NCBI GenBank assembly: GCA_020631605.1
Contig: JAHDGZ010000004.1
Span: forward strand, 1-46,961
From: a bacterium
GTDB taxonomy: Bacteria; Patescibacteriota; Gracilibacteria; Absconditabacterales; Absconditicoccaceae
Reading direction: 5' to 3'
DNA: 46,961 bases
Part shown: piece after piece, positions 20,892 through 31,814 of the stretch
Layout of the letters: each line of letters begins with the position of its first letter
Numbering within the stretch: the stretch's first letter is position 1
Position numbers and translations under genes: made by a program
The notes under the pieces: model-generated
The model's input: the letters and a program-made list of their open reading frames with translations, nothing else
The model's database searches: none
Told to the model about the DNA's origin: nothing

Positions 20892-21302
20892 TTAGAATGG
20901 CAAGAAATCATCAGGTAGTTGAGAAAATGAAGACTTATATACTCACTGGTTAGTTAGTTGCTTCCTACGTTCAAACATGGCATTCTGTAGTTTGCTTATC
21001 TCTCATTGAGTTAATCAATATTCCTCTTTCAATATCAGCAGATGGGTAACAGAAACTGCTTCTATCTGATGCAAATCCATCAAAATTGAGTACAACGTCT
21101 TGGTTATTCAACATCCATAACACTTACTTACAGATTTTTCCATATTGACTCTATATGAAGGTCTCGTCTCAGAGTGAAATGGACAAAAACCTAAATATTC
21201 AGCAGCATTAATCTGTTCAAGTTCAGCACCATAGACATCAAACAACAATCTTGAGATATCTATCGTAGAAAAACTCAAAGAACTCCATAAGTCACTTTCC
21301 AT
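20892..21302 (-). CDS. Stand-alone CHC2 (DnaG-type) zinc-finger protein, 136 aa
   Basis: After ~40 residues comes YLGFCPFHSETRPSYRV, then EKSVSKCYGCG. These are the C-x-x-H...C-x-x-C zinc ligands of primase CHC2 fingers, with the usual spacing. The Toprim (RNAP) domain of DnaG is absent; a charged helical tail follows (LKEEYGLTQGEISKLQNAMF). ATG 21302 is chosen because GAGAGGTGA lies ~8 nt upstream; the frame also continues in phase to ATG 21353, adding a basic stretch (VRRSSKGRKHRERG). It may bind DNA or support a primase elsewhere. It is not a full primase. Confidence 0.78.
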
Positions 21303-21551
21303 CCTTATTCACCTCTCTCTATGCTTGCGTCCTTTAGAACTTCTTCTTACCATTGAACAATGCTGATGAAAAACAGGAGCTCAAATAATACTACGCGTTC
21401 ACACACACTATATCTAGCAACGTAGGAGCTCCCGAATACTAATCATTTATCACTATTTCAGAAAATGATTAAAAAAGAGAATAAAAAAAAGTCAACTACT
21501 TGCAATCAGTAAAATTACGTTTCTGAAAACATAGAGAGTACAAAAGAAACA
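21303..21551. other. Gap between the CHC2 gene and uvrA, with inverted repeats
   Basis: No convincing gene besides a possible in-frame N-terminal extension of the CHC2 protein (21303-21353). AATCATTT (21441-21448) and AAATGATT (21463-21470) are perfect 8-nt inverted arms. Two GGAGCTC copies lie at about 21376 and 21425. A T8 tract (on the minus strand) at ~21482-21489 may end the uvrA transcript, but no strong stem precedes it. Confidence 0.4.
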
Positions 21552-24500
21552 TTATGTTAGTTTACCATTCTCTAAGGTAATTACCTTATCCGCAAACTTC
21601 AGCAAGTGCTGATCATGTTCTATCATCACTATAGTATCTCACTCATCTAGAAATTGTTTCAATACCTTAAGTAACTTCTCTACATCATGTGCATGTAGTC
21701 CAACAGTAGGCTCATCCAAGAAATACATTGTATGTCCTTTATAGTTGGTCAAGAGGTGTTTTACGAGTTTTAAACGTTGAGATTCTCATCCTGAAAGCAT
21801 ATGCGCTGGCTGTCACAACTTCAAATATCACAAACCAATATCTACCATGAGTTGCAGTTGTTTGTGTATATGACTCATTTCCTCAAAGAAATACAGCGCA
21901 TCATCAACATACATATCCAAGACTTGAGAGATATTTTTATCTCTTCGTTTGATATCCAATATTTCTGGCTTATAACGTTTTCCGCGACATAGTTCACATT
22001 CGACATAGGTATCTGGCAAGAACTGCAACTCTACCTTTTTGTAACCATATCACTTACATTCTGCACAATTACCTTTCGAAGAATTAAATGAAAAATGACC
22101 AGTAGTGAAAGCTAGATACTTAGCGTCTTGTACTCAAGCATAGAGCTTTCTAATATCATCAAACAAGCCAACAAAAGTAGCAGGACAGCTACGTGGTGTT
22201 TTTCCAATACTACTTTGATTGACATACATGATATTCTTCACCTCTTCATACCCCAAAATGCTTTCTACTGCAATATCCTTATAGAATGCTTGAGTAGCCA
22301 AATTAGCCATATCATCGTACCTCTCTCTCTTCATCACAGGAAGTGAAATAATTTCCTGCCAAGACAGTCCTTGTTTGAGCAATTGCAATCTGATGTATGA
22401 CTGAATATATTTCTGTTTTTCATTCAAAAAACGATACAGGGTTGTATACATTAATGTTGTTTTTCCTGCTCCAGATGGTCACGTGATGATAGTAAAAGAT
22501 CATAACGGGATCTCCACATCGACATCCTGAAGATTATACTTTGAAGCTTTTTTTATACGAAGTGAGTGATTCTGAACATTATGATCAAAAGTCACATCAA
22601 TAACTCTTTCTCCTCTCATATACTCAGCAGTTAGGGTATCTCCTTTGATGAAGTCTTTGTATGGTCAGTTGAACTGAACATGTCATCAAAAATCTCCTGC
22701 TCAAGGACCAATTTCTACAACCCAGTCTGACGCAGCTATGAATCTATCATGATGCTCTACCACAACTATTGTATTCCCCATTTCTTTGAGTTGTTGAATT
22801 GCAGTAATTGTATTATCAATTTCTTTATCATCCAATCATATAGTTGGTTCATCTAGCACATAGATGATTCCCGTAAGCTTATTTCCTAATTGTTTAGCAA
22901 GACGGAGACGTTGAACCTCTCATCATGAAAGTGTCTTCACTCCTCTGCTCAAATTAAGATAACCAAGACCAAGTCCATTAATAGTTTCCAACCTATCTAA
23001 CAATGGTGTAACAATCCTATCTATGAGGACATCTGCTTTTGATGATTGTTTCTGATACGCAGCAAAAAAGTCCACTAACTCACCTATCGTCAAAGCATGT
23101 ACACGCGCAATATTATACAGGCCCTGCCTAAACAGAGTTCTCAAAACTTCTGTGGTCCCTCGATTTCTTATAGTTTCATCTGCTACTGATTCAGGACTCT
23201 TCTTTCAGTTCTTTTTCTTTTTTCATGATCAATGCGACACATCGATCATCACATGAAGACTCTCCTTTCTAAGTCTGGCTCCATGACATTCTGGACATTG
23301 ATCCATATCTAGCATGGCTTGAAAATCCACAGTCAATAATCACTTATTATACTGGTCTTTAAGAACATCTTCTATCCCTTTGTAGTACATACTGATATAT
23401 TTTCATCCGCCCATAGGAATACGAAGCAATTCATCATCTCCATTGATAACTGTAAAAAGAAATCGTTCAGGCAAATCAGATCGACGTGTTTCAATAGCAA
23501 TATCATTTTTGTGAGCAAGTTTTTTTAATAACGCCTGTCACAATTTACTATCACGCCAAGGCAATATAGCATTAAGATACAATTGCGTACCATCTATCAC
23601 CTTGTCTAAATCAACTTGTAACACTTCTCCAATTCCATGACATTCTGGGCAAGCTCACTCCTGTCTATTGGGACTGAAATGCTGTGAACTAAATTCTGGA
23701 TATTCTATATCATTGTCTGCATCATAATTCTTATCTGTAAACCGAGTAATGTGTGTTGTTTTCGTCGACTTCTTTCACTTTTTCTGAGATTCATCACCCT
23801 CGACATAGACACCAAACTTTGGTGCTTCTGCTAAAATTTTGATGACATCCTCACGTAATCTATCCATCTTTTTCTCCTCTACAGTAACACGGTCATAAAT
23901 ACCATATACTTTCAGTGGGTAGAATGTCTCAGGGACATTAGGTGTTTCCAAATAAAAGAATTCGATAGGATCAATTTCCGTTTTTTCTTCACTCACCAAA
24001 AGGTACCTAGTAAATCATTTTCCTCTTTCTACCCTATTTCTATTCTTCTTCACAAAACGTTCAAAATCTGATTGCTCATCAAAAGCTATTACCTGTTGAA
24101 GCAAAAAAATCTTCTGAGCCTGGTAATCTGTTACAATACTCTTCATCATATGATCAATCGTTTGAGCCTGGATTCTTTTCCCACTCTCATAACTATACAT
24201 GTCTCCAAGTTTAGCGAAGAGCAATCTAATATAATCATCGATCTCCGTAATAGTTCATACAGTACTTCTGCTAGAACCAATAGACTTATTCTGTTCTATT
24301 GCGATCGCAGGACTCAGACCGATACTCATATCCAAATCTGGTCTCGTTCATAAATTGAAAAACTGACGTAGATAAGAACTCAAACTCTCGATATAACGGA
24401 ATTGTCACTCTTTATAAATAGTATGAAAAGCTAAAGATGATTTTCATGATCATGAAACACCAGTAACTGTTATGAGCTGATTTTTAGGCAAGACAATATC

Positions 24501-24587
24501 TATATCTTTGAGGTTATGTGTTTTCACTCATTTCAACTCAATAGTGTCTCAATCTCGTTTTTTTACTATGGATTTTTTCTTTGGCAT
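21552..24587 (-). CDS. uvrA: Excinuclease ABC subunit A
   Basis: 1011 aa with tandem ABC ATPase modules. The first Walker A is TVTGVSGSGKSSLAFHTIYK. The first zinc-binding cysteines are in GACPECHGIGE and MDQCPECHGARLR. The C-terminal half has NCAECKG-type and VECELCRGKRYKPEIL cysteines, the ABC signature in HMLSGGESQRLKL, Walker B in MYFLDEPTVGLH and the final MIEHDQHLL. It recognises DNA damage and loads UvrB. It is slightly longer than the usual ~940 aa, with an extra charged segment around KKGKKSTKTTHITRFTDKNY. Start ATG 24587 (MPKKKSIVKKRDGD). The only uvrB sequence in the window is the truncated gene at 28390. Confidence 0.97.
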
Positions 24588-24768
24588 CTTGGTACTTTCT
24601 AGCTCATAAATGAAAAAATAACCAATTCATAGATTGGCACATAGACTAATCCAAACACTGTATACAGAGGCATGAAAAAAGCAAGAAGTAGATCAAATTT
24701 TGGTTTTCATTCTTCAATAAAAAAAGTACAGTATTAATCTATTTAATCTCCTCTAGGGAATATCCTAC
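24588..24768. other. Divergent uvrA/murB intergenic region with a possible small membrane ORF
   Basis: Divergent promoter region. On the minus strand a frame ending at TAG 24599-24601 reads KPKFDLLLAFFMPLYTVFG followed by LVYVPIYELVIFSFMS, a plausible membrane hairpin. It lacks an upstream ATG (the first ATG would give only 24 residues). It could be a tiny membrane peptide or a remnant. AGGGA at 24755-24759 may serve murB as a ribosome-binding site. Confidence 0.3.
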
Positions 24769-25782
24769 ATGATAGAAGAAAACAAACAACTACTAGAATT
24801 TAATACATTTCGTGTATGAGCAAAAGCTCGTTATTTTGCTGAAATCAACAGACCAGACGAATTTATGAAACTGGTGGAATCAAATATCTATCAGGAAAAC
24901 AAAGACAACATCCTCTTTCTATGATGAGGAAGCAATATGCTTCTCACAGGTGACTTCGATGGATTAGTTATCAAAAACAACATAAAAACAATGCGTCTCA
25001 CTTCTTTTGATGACACATCAGCTACGCTCACTGTTTGATGATGATATAATCGACATGAATTAGTTGAGTTTTGTGCAAGAAAAGGGCGACGAGGAATTGA
25101 AAATCTAGCACTCATCCCTGGATCTGTATGAGCTGCTCCTATTCAAAACATAGGAGCATATGGTGTCGAGGTAGAAAGCGTTATTAAAACAGTAAAATGA
25201 TTCGATCTAACAAGTGGCAACATAAGAGCACTCAATCACAGAGAATGTCACTTTGCCTACCGTGATAGTGTCTTCAAACATGAATTGAAAGATAAATTTT
25301 TTATCACTCACGTAACATTTGTTTTCTCAAAAGAACCTCAACCTCATCTAGAATATGGAGCACTTGGAGAACTTTCATCTGACGCATCACTCATGGATAT
25401 TGTGGAGAAAATATGTAATATTCGTGCTAGCAAATTGCCATCTATTAGTGAAATGTGAACTGCATGATCTTTCTTCAAAAACCCCATCATCTCCGAAGAA
25501 CAATTCATGGAAATTCAACAATCTTTTCCTGATATTAAACATCGAATAGTCGACGGTGAAGAGCCAAGATATAAACTTGCTGCGGGCCAACTACTCGAGC
25601 TCGCATGAGTCAAAAAAGGAGAGAAAGAATGAATGGTCGGGACATACGAGAATCATTGCCTAGTATTAGTTAATCATGGTGAAAAATCTGGAGCAAAAAT
25701 TCGAGATTTTGCACAATCACTACAACAAAGAGTCAAAGGAATGACGGGGATTAGCTTAGAAGTAGAAGTAAATATAATCTAA
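24769..25782 (+). CDS. murB: UDP-N-acetylenolpyruvoylglucosamine reductase
   Basis: FAD enzyme reducing UDP-GlcNAc-enolpyruvate to UDP-MurNAc in peptidoglycan precursor synthesis. FNTFRVGAKARYFAEI opens the FAD domain; ILFLGGGSNMLLT is the pyrophosphate loop; IENLALIPGSVGAAPIQNIG and IGAYGVEV follow. CHFAYRDSVFK has the YRxS motif, and SEMGTAGSFFKNP carries the catalytic serine region. The closing LEVEVNII supplies the late glutamate. 337 aa is typical. Many of these glycines are TGA (for example VRVGAK, LGGGS). Followed after 27 nt by an FMN reductase-like gene. Confidence 0.96.
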
Positions 25783-25809
25783 TTTTTATTAGTAGCAAAA
25801 AATATACTC

Positions 25810-26421
25810 ATGCACTTTACCATAATATCAGGATCACATCGCTCATGATCACAATCTAGCAAGGTAGCTAACTATTTAGCAAACAACCTACCGCTTGGAG
25901 TAGAACATAACATCATAGACCTTGCAAACAATCCGCTTCCACTATGGAATGATCACATGTGGGACTCATCTTCAACAGAATATCAAGAAACATCACATAT
26001 TCGACATCCAATGAAAGAGATACTCACCAAAACAGACGCACTGATTATCATTGCCCCTGAACGAGCTGGCATGGTACCAGCATGACTAAAAAACTTCTTT
26101 TTGTACTGTTCAAGTCAACAACTAGCAAACAAACCTGCACTTGCAATAGGAGTGTCTGCTGGCATCAACGGCGCCTACCCTATAGCTGAGCTAAAAGTAA
26201 GTAGTAACAAAAATGCTCAATTTTTCTACATTCCGCAGCATGTTATTCTGAGAAATATAAAAGATATTCTAAACAATAGTGATAATATACAAGAACGTGA
26301 GCAGAAAACTATTGAGAGAGTCCACTACTCTCTTGCTATGCTCAAAGAATACGCACTAGCCATGATAGAAGTGAGAAAATCATGAGTATCTGACATAGAA
26401 AATTTTCCATATGGAATGTAA
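25810..26421 (+). CDS. NADPH-dependent FMN reductase-like flavoprotein, 203 aa
   Basis: Flavodoxin-like fold: HFTIISGSHRSGSQSSKV is the FMN-phosphate binding loop of the NADPH-dependent FMN reductase family, followed by NPLPLWNDH and LIIIAPERAGMVPAGLKNFF (second flavin-contact loop, family form PEYN/S-x-x-P-x-x-L-K-N). The end is helical. Probably reduces FMN or quinones. It is co-directional with murB (27 nt gap). A terminator follows at 26483. Confidence 0.85.
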
Positions 26422-26482
26422 TCGAAGCTCTATCCCTTGTATCTGTCATGAGATTATATACTACTAGTAACTAGTTATCTAT

Positions 26483-26511
26483 CCCGCTTCTTTGCGGGTT
26501 TCTTTTTTTTT
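26483..26511 (+). terminator. Rho-independent terminator after the FMN reductase gene
   Basis: CCCGC-TTCTTT-GCGGG stem followed by TTTC and a run of nine T. Confidence 0.9.
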
Positions 26512-26513
26512 CA

Positions 26514-26519
26514 TAAACT
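26514..26519 (+). promoter_or_regulatory. Probable -10 box of typA
   Basis: TAAACT (TAnAnT match) with a 7-nt spacer (TATTAGT) to ATG 26527, the same spacing as the TATAAT boxes of rpmG and of the 12992 gene. Implies a leaderless typA mRNA. Confidence 0.45.
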
Positions 26520-26526
26520 TATTAGT

Positions 26527-28335
26527 ATGGCTATCAAAAACATTGCAATTATTGCCCATGTTGATCATGGAAAGACTACTCTTGTTGATCAAATTTTGAC
26601 ACAATCAGGGACAATGAAACAAGCAGAAGATCAAACCCTTATTATGGATTCAAATGACCAAGAAAAAGAAAGAGGGATTACCATCTATGCGAAAAATACG
26701 GCGATCAAATACAAAGATACAACCATCAATATCATGGATACACCATGACATGCTGATTTTGGTTCTGAAGTAGAACGTGTGTTGAAAATGGTAGATTCAG
26801 TATTGCTTCTTGTTGATGCATATGAAGGTCCAATGCCACAGACTAAGTTCGTTCTCAAGAAGTCACTTGAGCACTGACTTCGTCCTATCGTTGTAATTAA
26901 CAAAATTGATAAACCATCAGCAAGACCAGATCGAGTAGTTGATCAGGTTTTTGATTTGTTTATACAACTAGGTGCCACAGATGAGCAAGCAGATTTCCCT
27001 ATTATCTACGCTAGTGCTCGTGATTGATACGCATTTCTAGATTTAGCAGATCAAGAAAAAGCTGCTGCTGCACAAGACATTACTCCTCTTATAGAAAAAG
27101 TAATGGAAGTAGTTCCAGACGCTCCAAACAACAATGATGCACCATTGCGTCTCCAAATTGTAAATCTTTCATATGATAGATTTGTTGGTAGGTTGGGTAT
27201 TGGAAGAATAACCGATGGAACTATTAGCCAGTGACAGCAAGTAGTGGTCTACGCGAACGATGGATCAACTAGAAAAGGGAAAGTAGCTAAAGTATATACC
27301 ACGCTTGGGGTATCAAGACAAGAAACTCAAACTGGAGAGTGTGGAGACATCGTAACCATTGCCGGTATTCCTGATATATTTGTAGGAGAAACAATTGGAG
27401 TAGAAGGAATAGAACCACTTACACCAATCAAAGTAGATGAGCCAACACTAACAATGGATTTCCTAGTGAACAACTCACCATTTGCTGGTAGAGAGGGAAA
27501 GTTTGTCACATCAAGAAATATCGTAGATAGACTTATGAAAGAAATAGAGACTAATGTTTGATTGGCAGTAGAAGTCCATGATGGTTGAAATAGATGTACT
27601 GTTTCTGGAAGAGGTGAGCTGCATATTTCTGTGCTTATTGAGACAATGAGAAGAGAAGGATTTGAAATACAAGTATCGGCTCCCCAGGTACTACTAAAAA
27701 TGGATGGAGACAAGAAACTAGAACCTATTGAGAACGTAGTAATCAATGTTGCAGATGAGCTCTCTGGATCAATTATTCAAATGCTCAATGAAAGAAAATG
27801 AATGATGCAAAACATGATATCAGAAAATGGCGTAACAACACTTGAGTTTCATGTGCCAACTAGATGACTACTTTGAATTAGAGCACAATTCATCTTGATG
27901 ACAAAAGGAGAATGAATTATGTACTCCTCTTTCGATCACTATGCTCCATATTTAGGAGAAATAGCGAAGAGAGTGAATGGATCAATGATCTCTATGGCCA
28001 ATGGTGGAGCAATGAAATTTAGCATTTGGAAGTTACAAGACAGAGGAAGAATATTTGTACCACCACAAACTGAGCTTTACGAATGAATGATTGTTTGAGA
28101 AAGTGCAAAACCAGGAGATCTTACAATCAATCTTACAAAAAATAAGCACTTAAGTAATGTAAGAACTGGTAAAGCTGATGACAACATGCTACTCACTCCT
28201 ATCACAGAGTTAACTCTCGAAGACGCTCTTAGTTACATCTGACCTGACGAATATGTTGAAGTAACTCCTCAATCAATTAGATTAAGAAAAATTCATCTAA
28301 GAGAAAGTGACAGAAAAATTTCTAACAAAAAATAA
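26527..28335 (+). CDS. typA: Ribosome-associated translational GTPase TypA/BipA
   Basis: G1 is [18 protein letters not shown]2 is ERGITI, G3 is MDTPGHADFG (its glycine is TGA at 26746-26748), G4 is NKIDK. Domain II follows, then the elongation-factor C domains and the BipA-specific C-terminal end ([16 protein letters not shown], then KKNKHLSNV-type residues). 602 aa matches the family. The protein binds ribosomes in the EF-G site and supports subunit assembly under stress. The conserved [20 protein letters not shown] is typical of BipA and excludes EF-G and LepA. First gene of a plus-strand run with the uvrB fragment, a small protein and lgt. Confidence 0.97.
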
Positions 28336-28389
28336 GCACTATGTGCTAGGATATACAAGTAAATAATTCTTTTGCTCGACAACACACAC

Positions 28390-29166
28390 ATGTATCCACA
28401 ATTAGAAAACTACTTACAAACTAAGAAACCACCAACAAAAAAACAAGAACCTTTTATGGATCACTTGTTTAAAAAAATAGACGAACACATCAAAAATGGA
28501 GGAAAGATATTACTCTTAACGCTAACAAAAAGAAATTCTGAAGAAATAACAAATTACCTTTTGGCAAAAGGATACAAAGCTTTCTACTTACACAGTGAGA
28601 TTGCAACTATTGACCGTTGGGAAATTATTAAGAAATTAAGAACAGGTCAAATAGATATTTTGGTAGGTATTAACCTACTAAGAGAAGGAATTGATCTTCC
28701 TGAGGTTTCTCTCATCGCTATTTTAGATGCAGACAAACAATGATTTCTTAGAGGAAAGACTGCGCTTATACAAAACATTGGTCGTGCTGCTCGTAACCCC
28801 AATGGTGAGGTAATTCTATATGGTGATGTTTTTACTGAAGCTATGACTGGTGCCCTGAGTGAGACTTATCGTCGCCGCCAAATCCAACAGGAATACAATC
28901 TCAAAAACAATATCACCCCTTCCATAGCAATCTCCAATGTAAAAGATATTGAATCGACCAAGACTGATGAAGAACTAAGTGCTGCACAGCTGAACCAACT
29001 AACAAGAGGGAAAGTAAAACGTCTCAAACGCATGACCAAAAAAGAAAAAGAAATGATCATGACTGATTTGCGTAAACAGCTAGAGACAGCCATTCAATCT
29101 TGGGAATTTGAACAAGCTGCAACAATTAGAGATCAAATCAAAGAATTAGAAGAAGGAACAATCTAA
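28390..29166 (+). CDS. uvrB: UvrB C-terminal half (helicase C domain plus UVR domain), N-terminal ATPase half missing
   Basis: 258 aa from ATG 28390 (in-frame TTG at 28372 possible). It matches the second half of UvrB: LLTLTKRNSEEITNYL (motif IV), FYLHSEIATIDRWEI, DILVGINLLREGIDLPEVSL (motif V), QNIGRAARN (motif VI). These are followed by the YRRRQIQQEYN block and a C-terminal UVR-type helix (ETAIQSWEFEQAATIRDQIK) used to contact UvrC. Walker A, the beta-hairpin and the DEAD box are absent; the preceding DNA is typA, so they are not nearby. Either a truncated remnant or half of a split uvrB whose partner is elsewhere. The frame is intact and contains TGA glycines, arguing against rapid decay. 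Confidence 0.88.
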
Positions 29167-29186
29167 GATTTATGTCCTATGAATAG

Positions 29187-29552
29187 ATGAAACAGAATGC
29201 TTCTCCATCAGAAAAAAATGAAAATGAGGAGGTTCACTCACTTCAAGTTGAGTTGCTAAACAGCTTTTTGAAGTATGCTAAAAGACTTACAGAAATTGGT
29301 GCACTTATAGACATGGAGATCCCAACAACTACAGCAACCAGCAGGCAACAACTTGTTGCATATTATGATATGTATAACAAACGTATTTGGGAAGAAGCAA
29401 AAAGAATACTAAAGGAGAAAGAAATAAAAACAGGTCTCAATCAGCTCAATCATCAACAATGGCAAGCTGTTCAGGTTATTAAGACACTCTGAAGATTCTC
29501 AAAAACACTAAAAAGTAAAATAAAAAAAATACAAAAGCTTCAAGCAATTTAA
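29187..29552 (+). CDS. Small unrecognised helical protein, 121 aa
   Basis: ATG 29187 to TAA 29550. Acidic N-terminus (SPSEKNENEEVHSL), then a helical body (VELLNSFLKYAKRLTEIGAL) and a basic, lysine-rich C-terminal helix (KTLKSKIKKIQKLQAI). Only one TGA glycine. Family not recognised. It is 20 nt downstream of the uvrB fragment and 16 nt upstream of lgt, so it is probably co-transcribed with them. Confidence 0.65.
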
Positions 29553-29568
29553 TTTCTCTTAAACTCAT

Positions 29569-30462
29569 ATGGAAGCATTCTCACTATGACCCATCACGGT
29601 CTATCGATATGGCATTATGTATCTCATCTGATTTATAGTATGATATCTCTTTCTTTACTATATAGGAAAAAAATGATACGCAAAGCAACGATCTAGTGTC
29701 CACACAGTACTCACAAGGCACCTTGATGACCTTATCATTGCTATAGTCATTGGAGTCCTTATTGGAGGAAGATTAGGAGAAATATTCATCTACAACCTGC
29801 CTTACTATATCAGCAACCCAACAAAAATTTTCTATGTTCGAGAATGATGAATGTCATTTATTGGATGAATTATTTGAGTGATTATTGCAGTCAATATTTT
29901 CTTCAAGATTAAGAAAATAGCAAAAAATAGCTACTTTCGCCTTTTAGATCACATTGTTACTATTGTTCCTTTTGGCATTATGGTGTGACGTATTGGAAAT
30001 TTTCTCAATCGTGAGCTATATGGGATTGTAACATACAACAAGGCACTTCTATCCAGCATACAAAACAATTCTTGGTTTGATTATACGCGCGAAGCACTAC
30101 TTGTTAGATGAGATATCTACCTACGAATGGAGAAAATATGACTGATTTTCGACTACAATACTAGCGTGCAATTTACTAACGAAATGAGACTTAATACAAA
30201 CTTTCTCGCAAGTTTTGGTGAAGGTTTTCTACTTTTGATCATAATGCAATTATGCTATTGGTTTGTTTACAAAAAAGGAACAAAAAAAGCATGACGACTC
30301 TCAGCGATATTCATATTATGGTATAGCACCATACGTTTTCTTTTAGAGTTTTTTCGTCAGGATAGCCAATTTGAACTGATTCTCTGACTGAGCTATTCAC
30401 AATGGTGGTTTGTCTGATTTTCCATTCTGGGATTAATACTACTCTTAAGAAAACAAAAGTAA
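29569..30462 (+). CDS. lgt: Prolipoprotein diacylglyceryl transferase
   Basis: Transfers diacylglycerol from phosphatidylglycerol to the lipobox cysteine of prolipoproteins. 297 aa with seven hydrophobic segments. YRYGIMYLIGFIVGYLFLYY opens; VIGVLIGGRLGEIFIYN contains the family's GGRLG loop; the Lgt signature is MVGRIGNFLNRELYG (first glycine TGA). The end has IRFLLEFFRQD and QWWFVGFSILGL. Indicates that the organism makes lipoproteins. A divergent Lgt-like gene lies at 34465. Confidence 0.93.
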
Positions 30463-30526
30463 TAGACTTTGTCTTGCATACACGAAACCAAAAGATAAAT
30501 ATGTCAAGTTTATGTGATTCAAGTAA

Positions 30527-31810
30527 ATGATGCGTACTTGGCAAGATTTTCAAACAGACAGTCGTCGTGTAAAACATGTGCGAGATGACATTCAAAGCTT
30601 AGTGGAAGAGCGTCAAGCTTTGTCTCTCAAGAAAGATAAGAAAAAAATAGATACTATAGTGATACCAAAAACTAAAGAAATTAACACAATTTTCCAAGCC
30701 TATGGCATTAAAAACATGACCCAATTCAGTGCCATTCAAACAAGAATTGGAGAAATCTTGTCTGTGATCCATTCATTGAGTGAATCAAGCGAGTGAACAA
30801 CAACGACAACATCTTCACGTAAAAAAAATCACTCTCGCAATGTAAGTAAACTAAGAAAATTACTTACTAGTATAGAAGTAGAAGCAGAACGACTTAAAAG
30901 TTATAATCGAGAAGAATGCTATAGGTTACTACAGTTTGATCCTCAGACGGAAGACAAAAGTGAACAATTACTTAAAAATAGCATCTCATCATTCAATCAG
31001 AAGCTGATAAGAGAAAGAGAGAAAGGAACATTGGCAGAACAACATGAACGAGTATGAATCAAATTCATGGAAACAGAAAGAGGAAGATATCAATATGGAG
31101 ATGATATTGTTCATATCAGAGATCGAAAAAGATGTAACGCATGATACGTACAATATTCGACCATACTAAATGAAGAAAGAAAAGTGTGACTTGCACACAA
31201 AGAACAAGGAAAAAACTACATTACTATAAAGTCACCTCCACTCTACAATAGAATAAGCTATATCATGCCTGGCGTCATTAGTGTTAAGGGTGAAAACAAA
31301 TTATGGGGATTACTTGATTATAATGGAAAGCCAATAACTCCATTCATATACAAAGCAGTTATACCATGAAAAAGAGGCACCCAGCAAACCATTGCATCCA
31401 TAAATACAGAATATGGAAAATATCTCAGACTCAAGGAGAGAAATTATACATTGAACAATCACTGGTCACGAAACTTTGTTATTGATCCATTTGATAAAGA
31501 AAATCCATGAAAAATAGTAGGAAAAAATCCTCTAAACAACGAGCCTAAGGCAGTCATAGAAAAAATTAGAGAATTTGATCTCAAGCTATTTAGAGGAGAA
31601 ATAACTAGTGAAACTCCACTTCAAGATGTCTATCTGTCAAAAAACACTCTTCGCAAATTACAGTTGCTAAACATTGAAACGATTGGTCAGATACAAGACT
31701 GCTGAGAATCCTGACTACTCATGGCAAAAGAAGCACTTTGAGAAAGAGAAATTGAAGAACTAAAAAGACTCTTCTATGATGCAAAAATAGCATGGAAAAA
31801 AGAAGCATAA
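30527..31810 (+). CDS. Unrecognised protein with an RNA-polymerase alpha-CTD-like C-terminal domain, 427 aa
   Basis: MMRTWQDFQTDSRRVKHVRD begins a helical, charged N-terminal region (to ~residue 180) including GTTTTTSSRKKNHSRN, a low-complexity linker. A beta-rich middle follows (residues ~190-340; NKLWGLLDYNGKPITPFIY). The last ~55 residues read LSKNTLRKLQLLNIETIGQI and then GLLMAKEALGEREIEELKRL. This resembles the two helix-hairpin-helix elements of the RNA polymerase alpha C-terminal domain (LSVRALNCLKxxxIxTVGEL). Could bind DNA or polymerase; the resemblance is by pattern only. Its TAA is 4 nt from the convergent dprA stop. Confidence 0.7.
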
Positions 31811-31814
31811 CTCA

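Noticed and set aside
24588-24768. In-phase 5' extension of uvrA to an upstream ATG (~46 codons)
   Set aside because: The added residues do not resemble any UvrA N-terminus, while MPKKK at 24587 is followed directly by the conserved first ATPase strand.
27327-27746. 139-codon minus-strand frame with many serines
   Set aside because: Antisense shadow of typA, whose GTPase motifs fix the coding strand.
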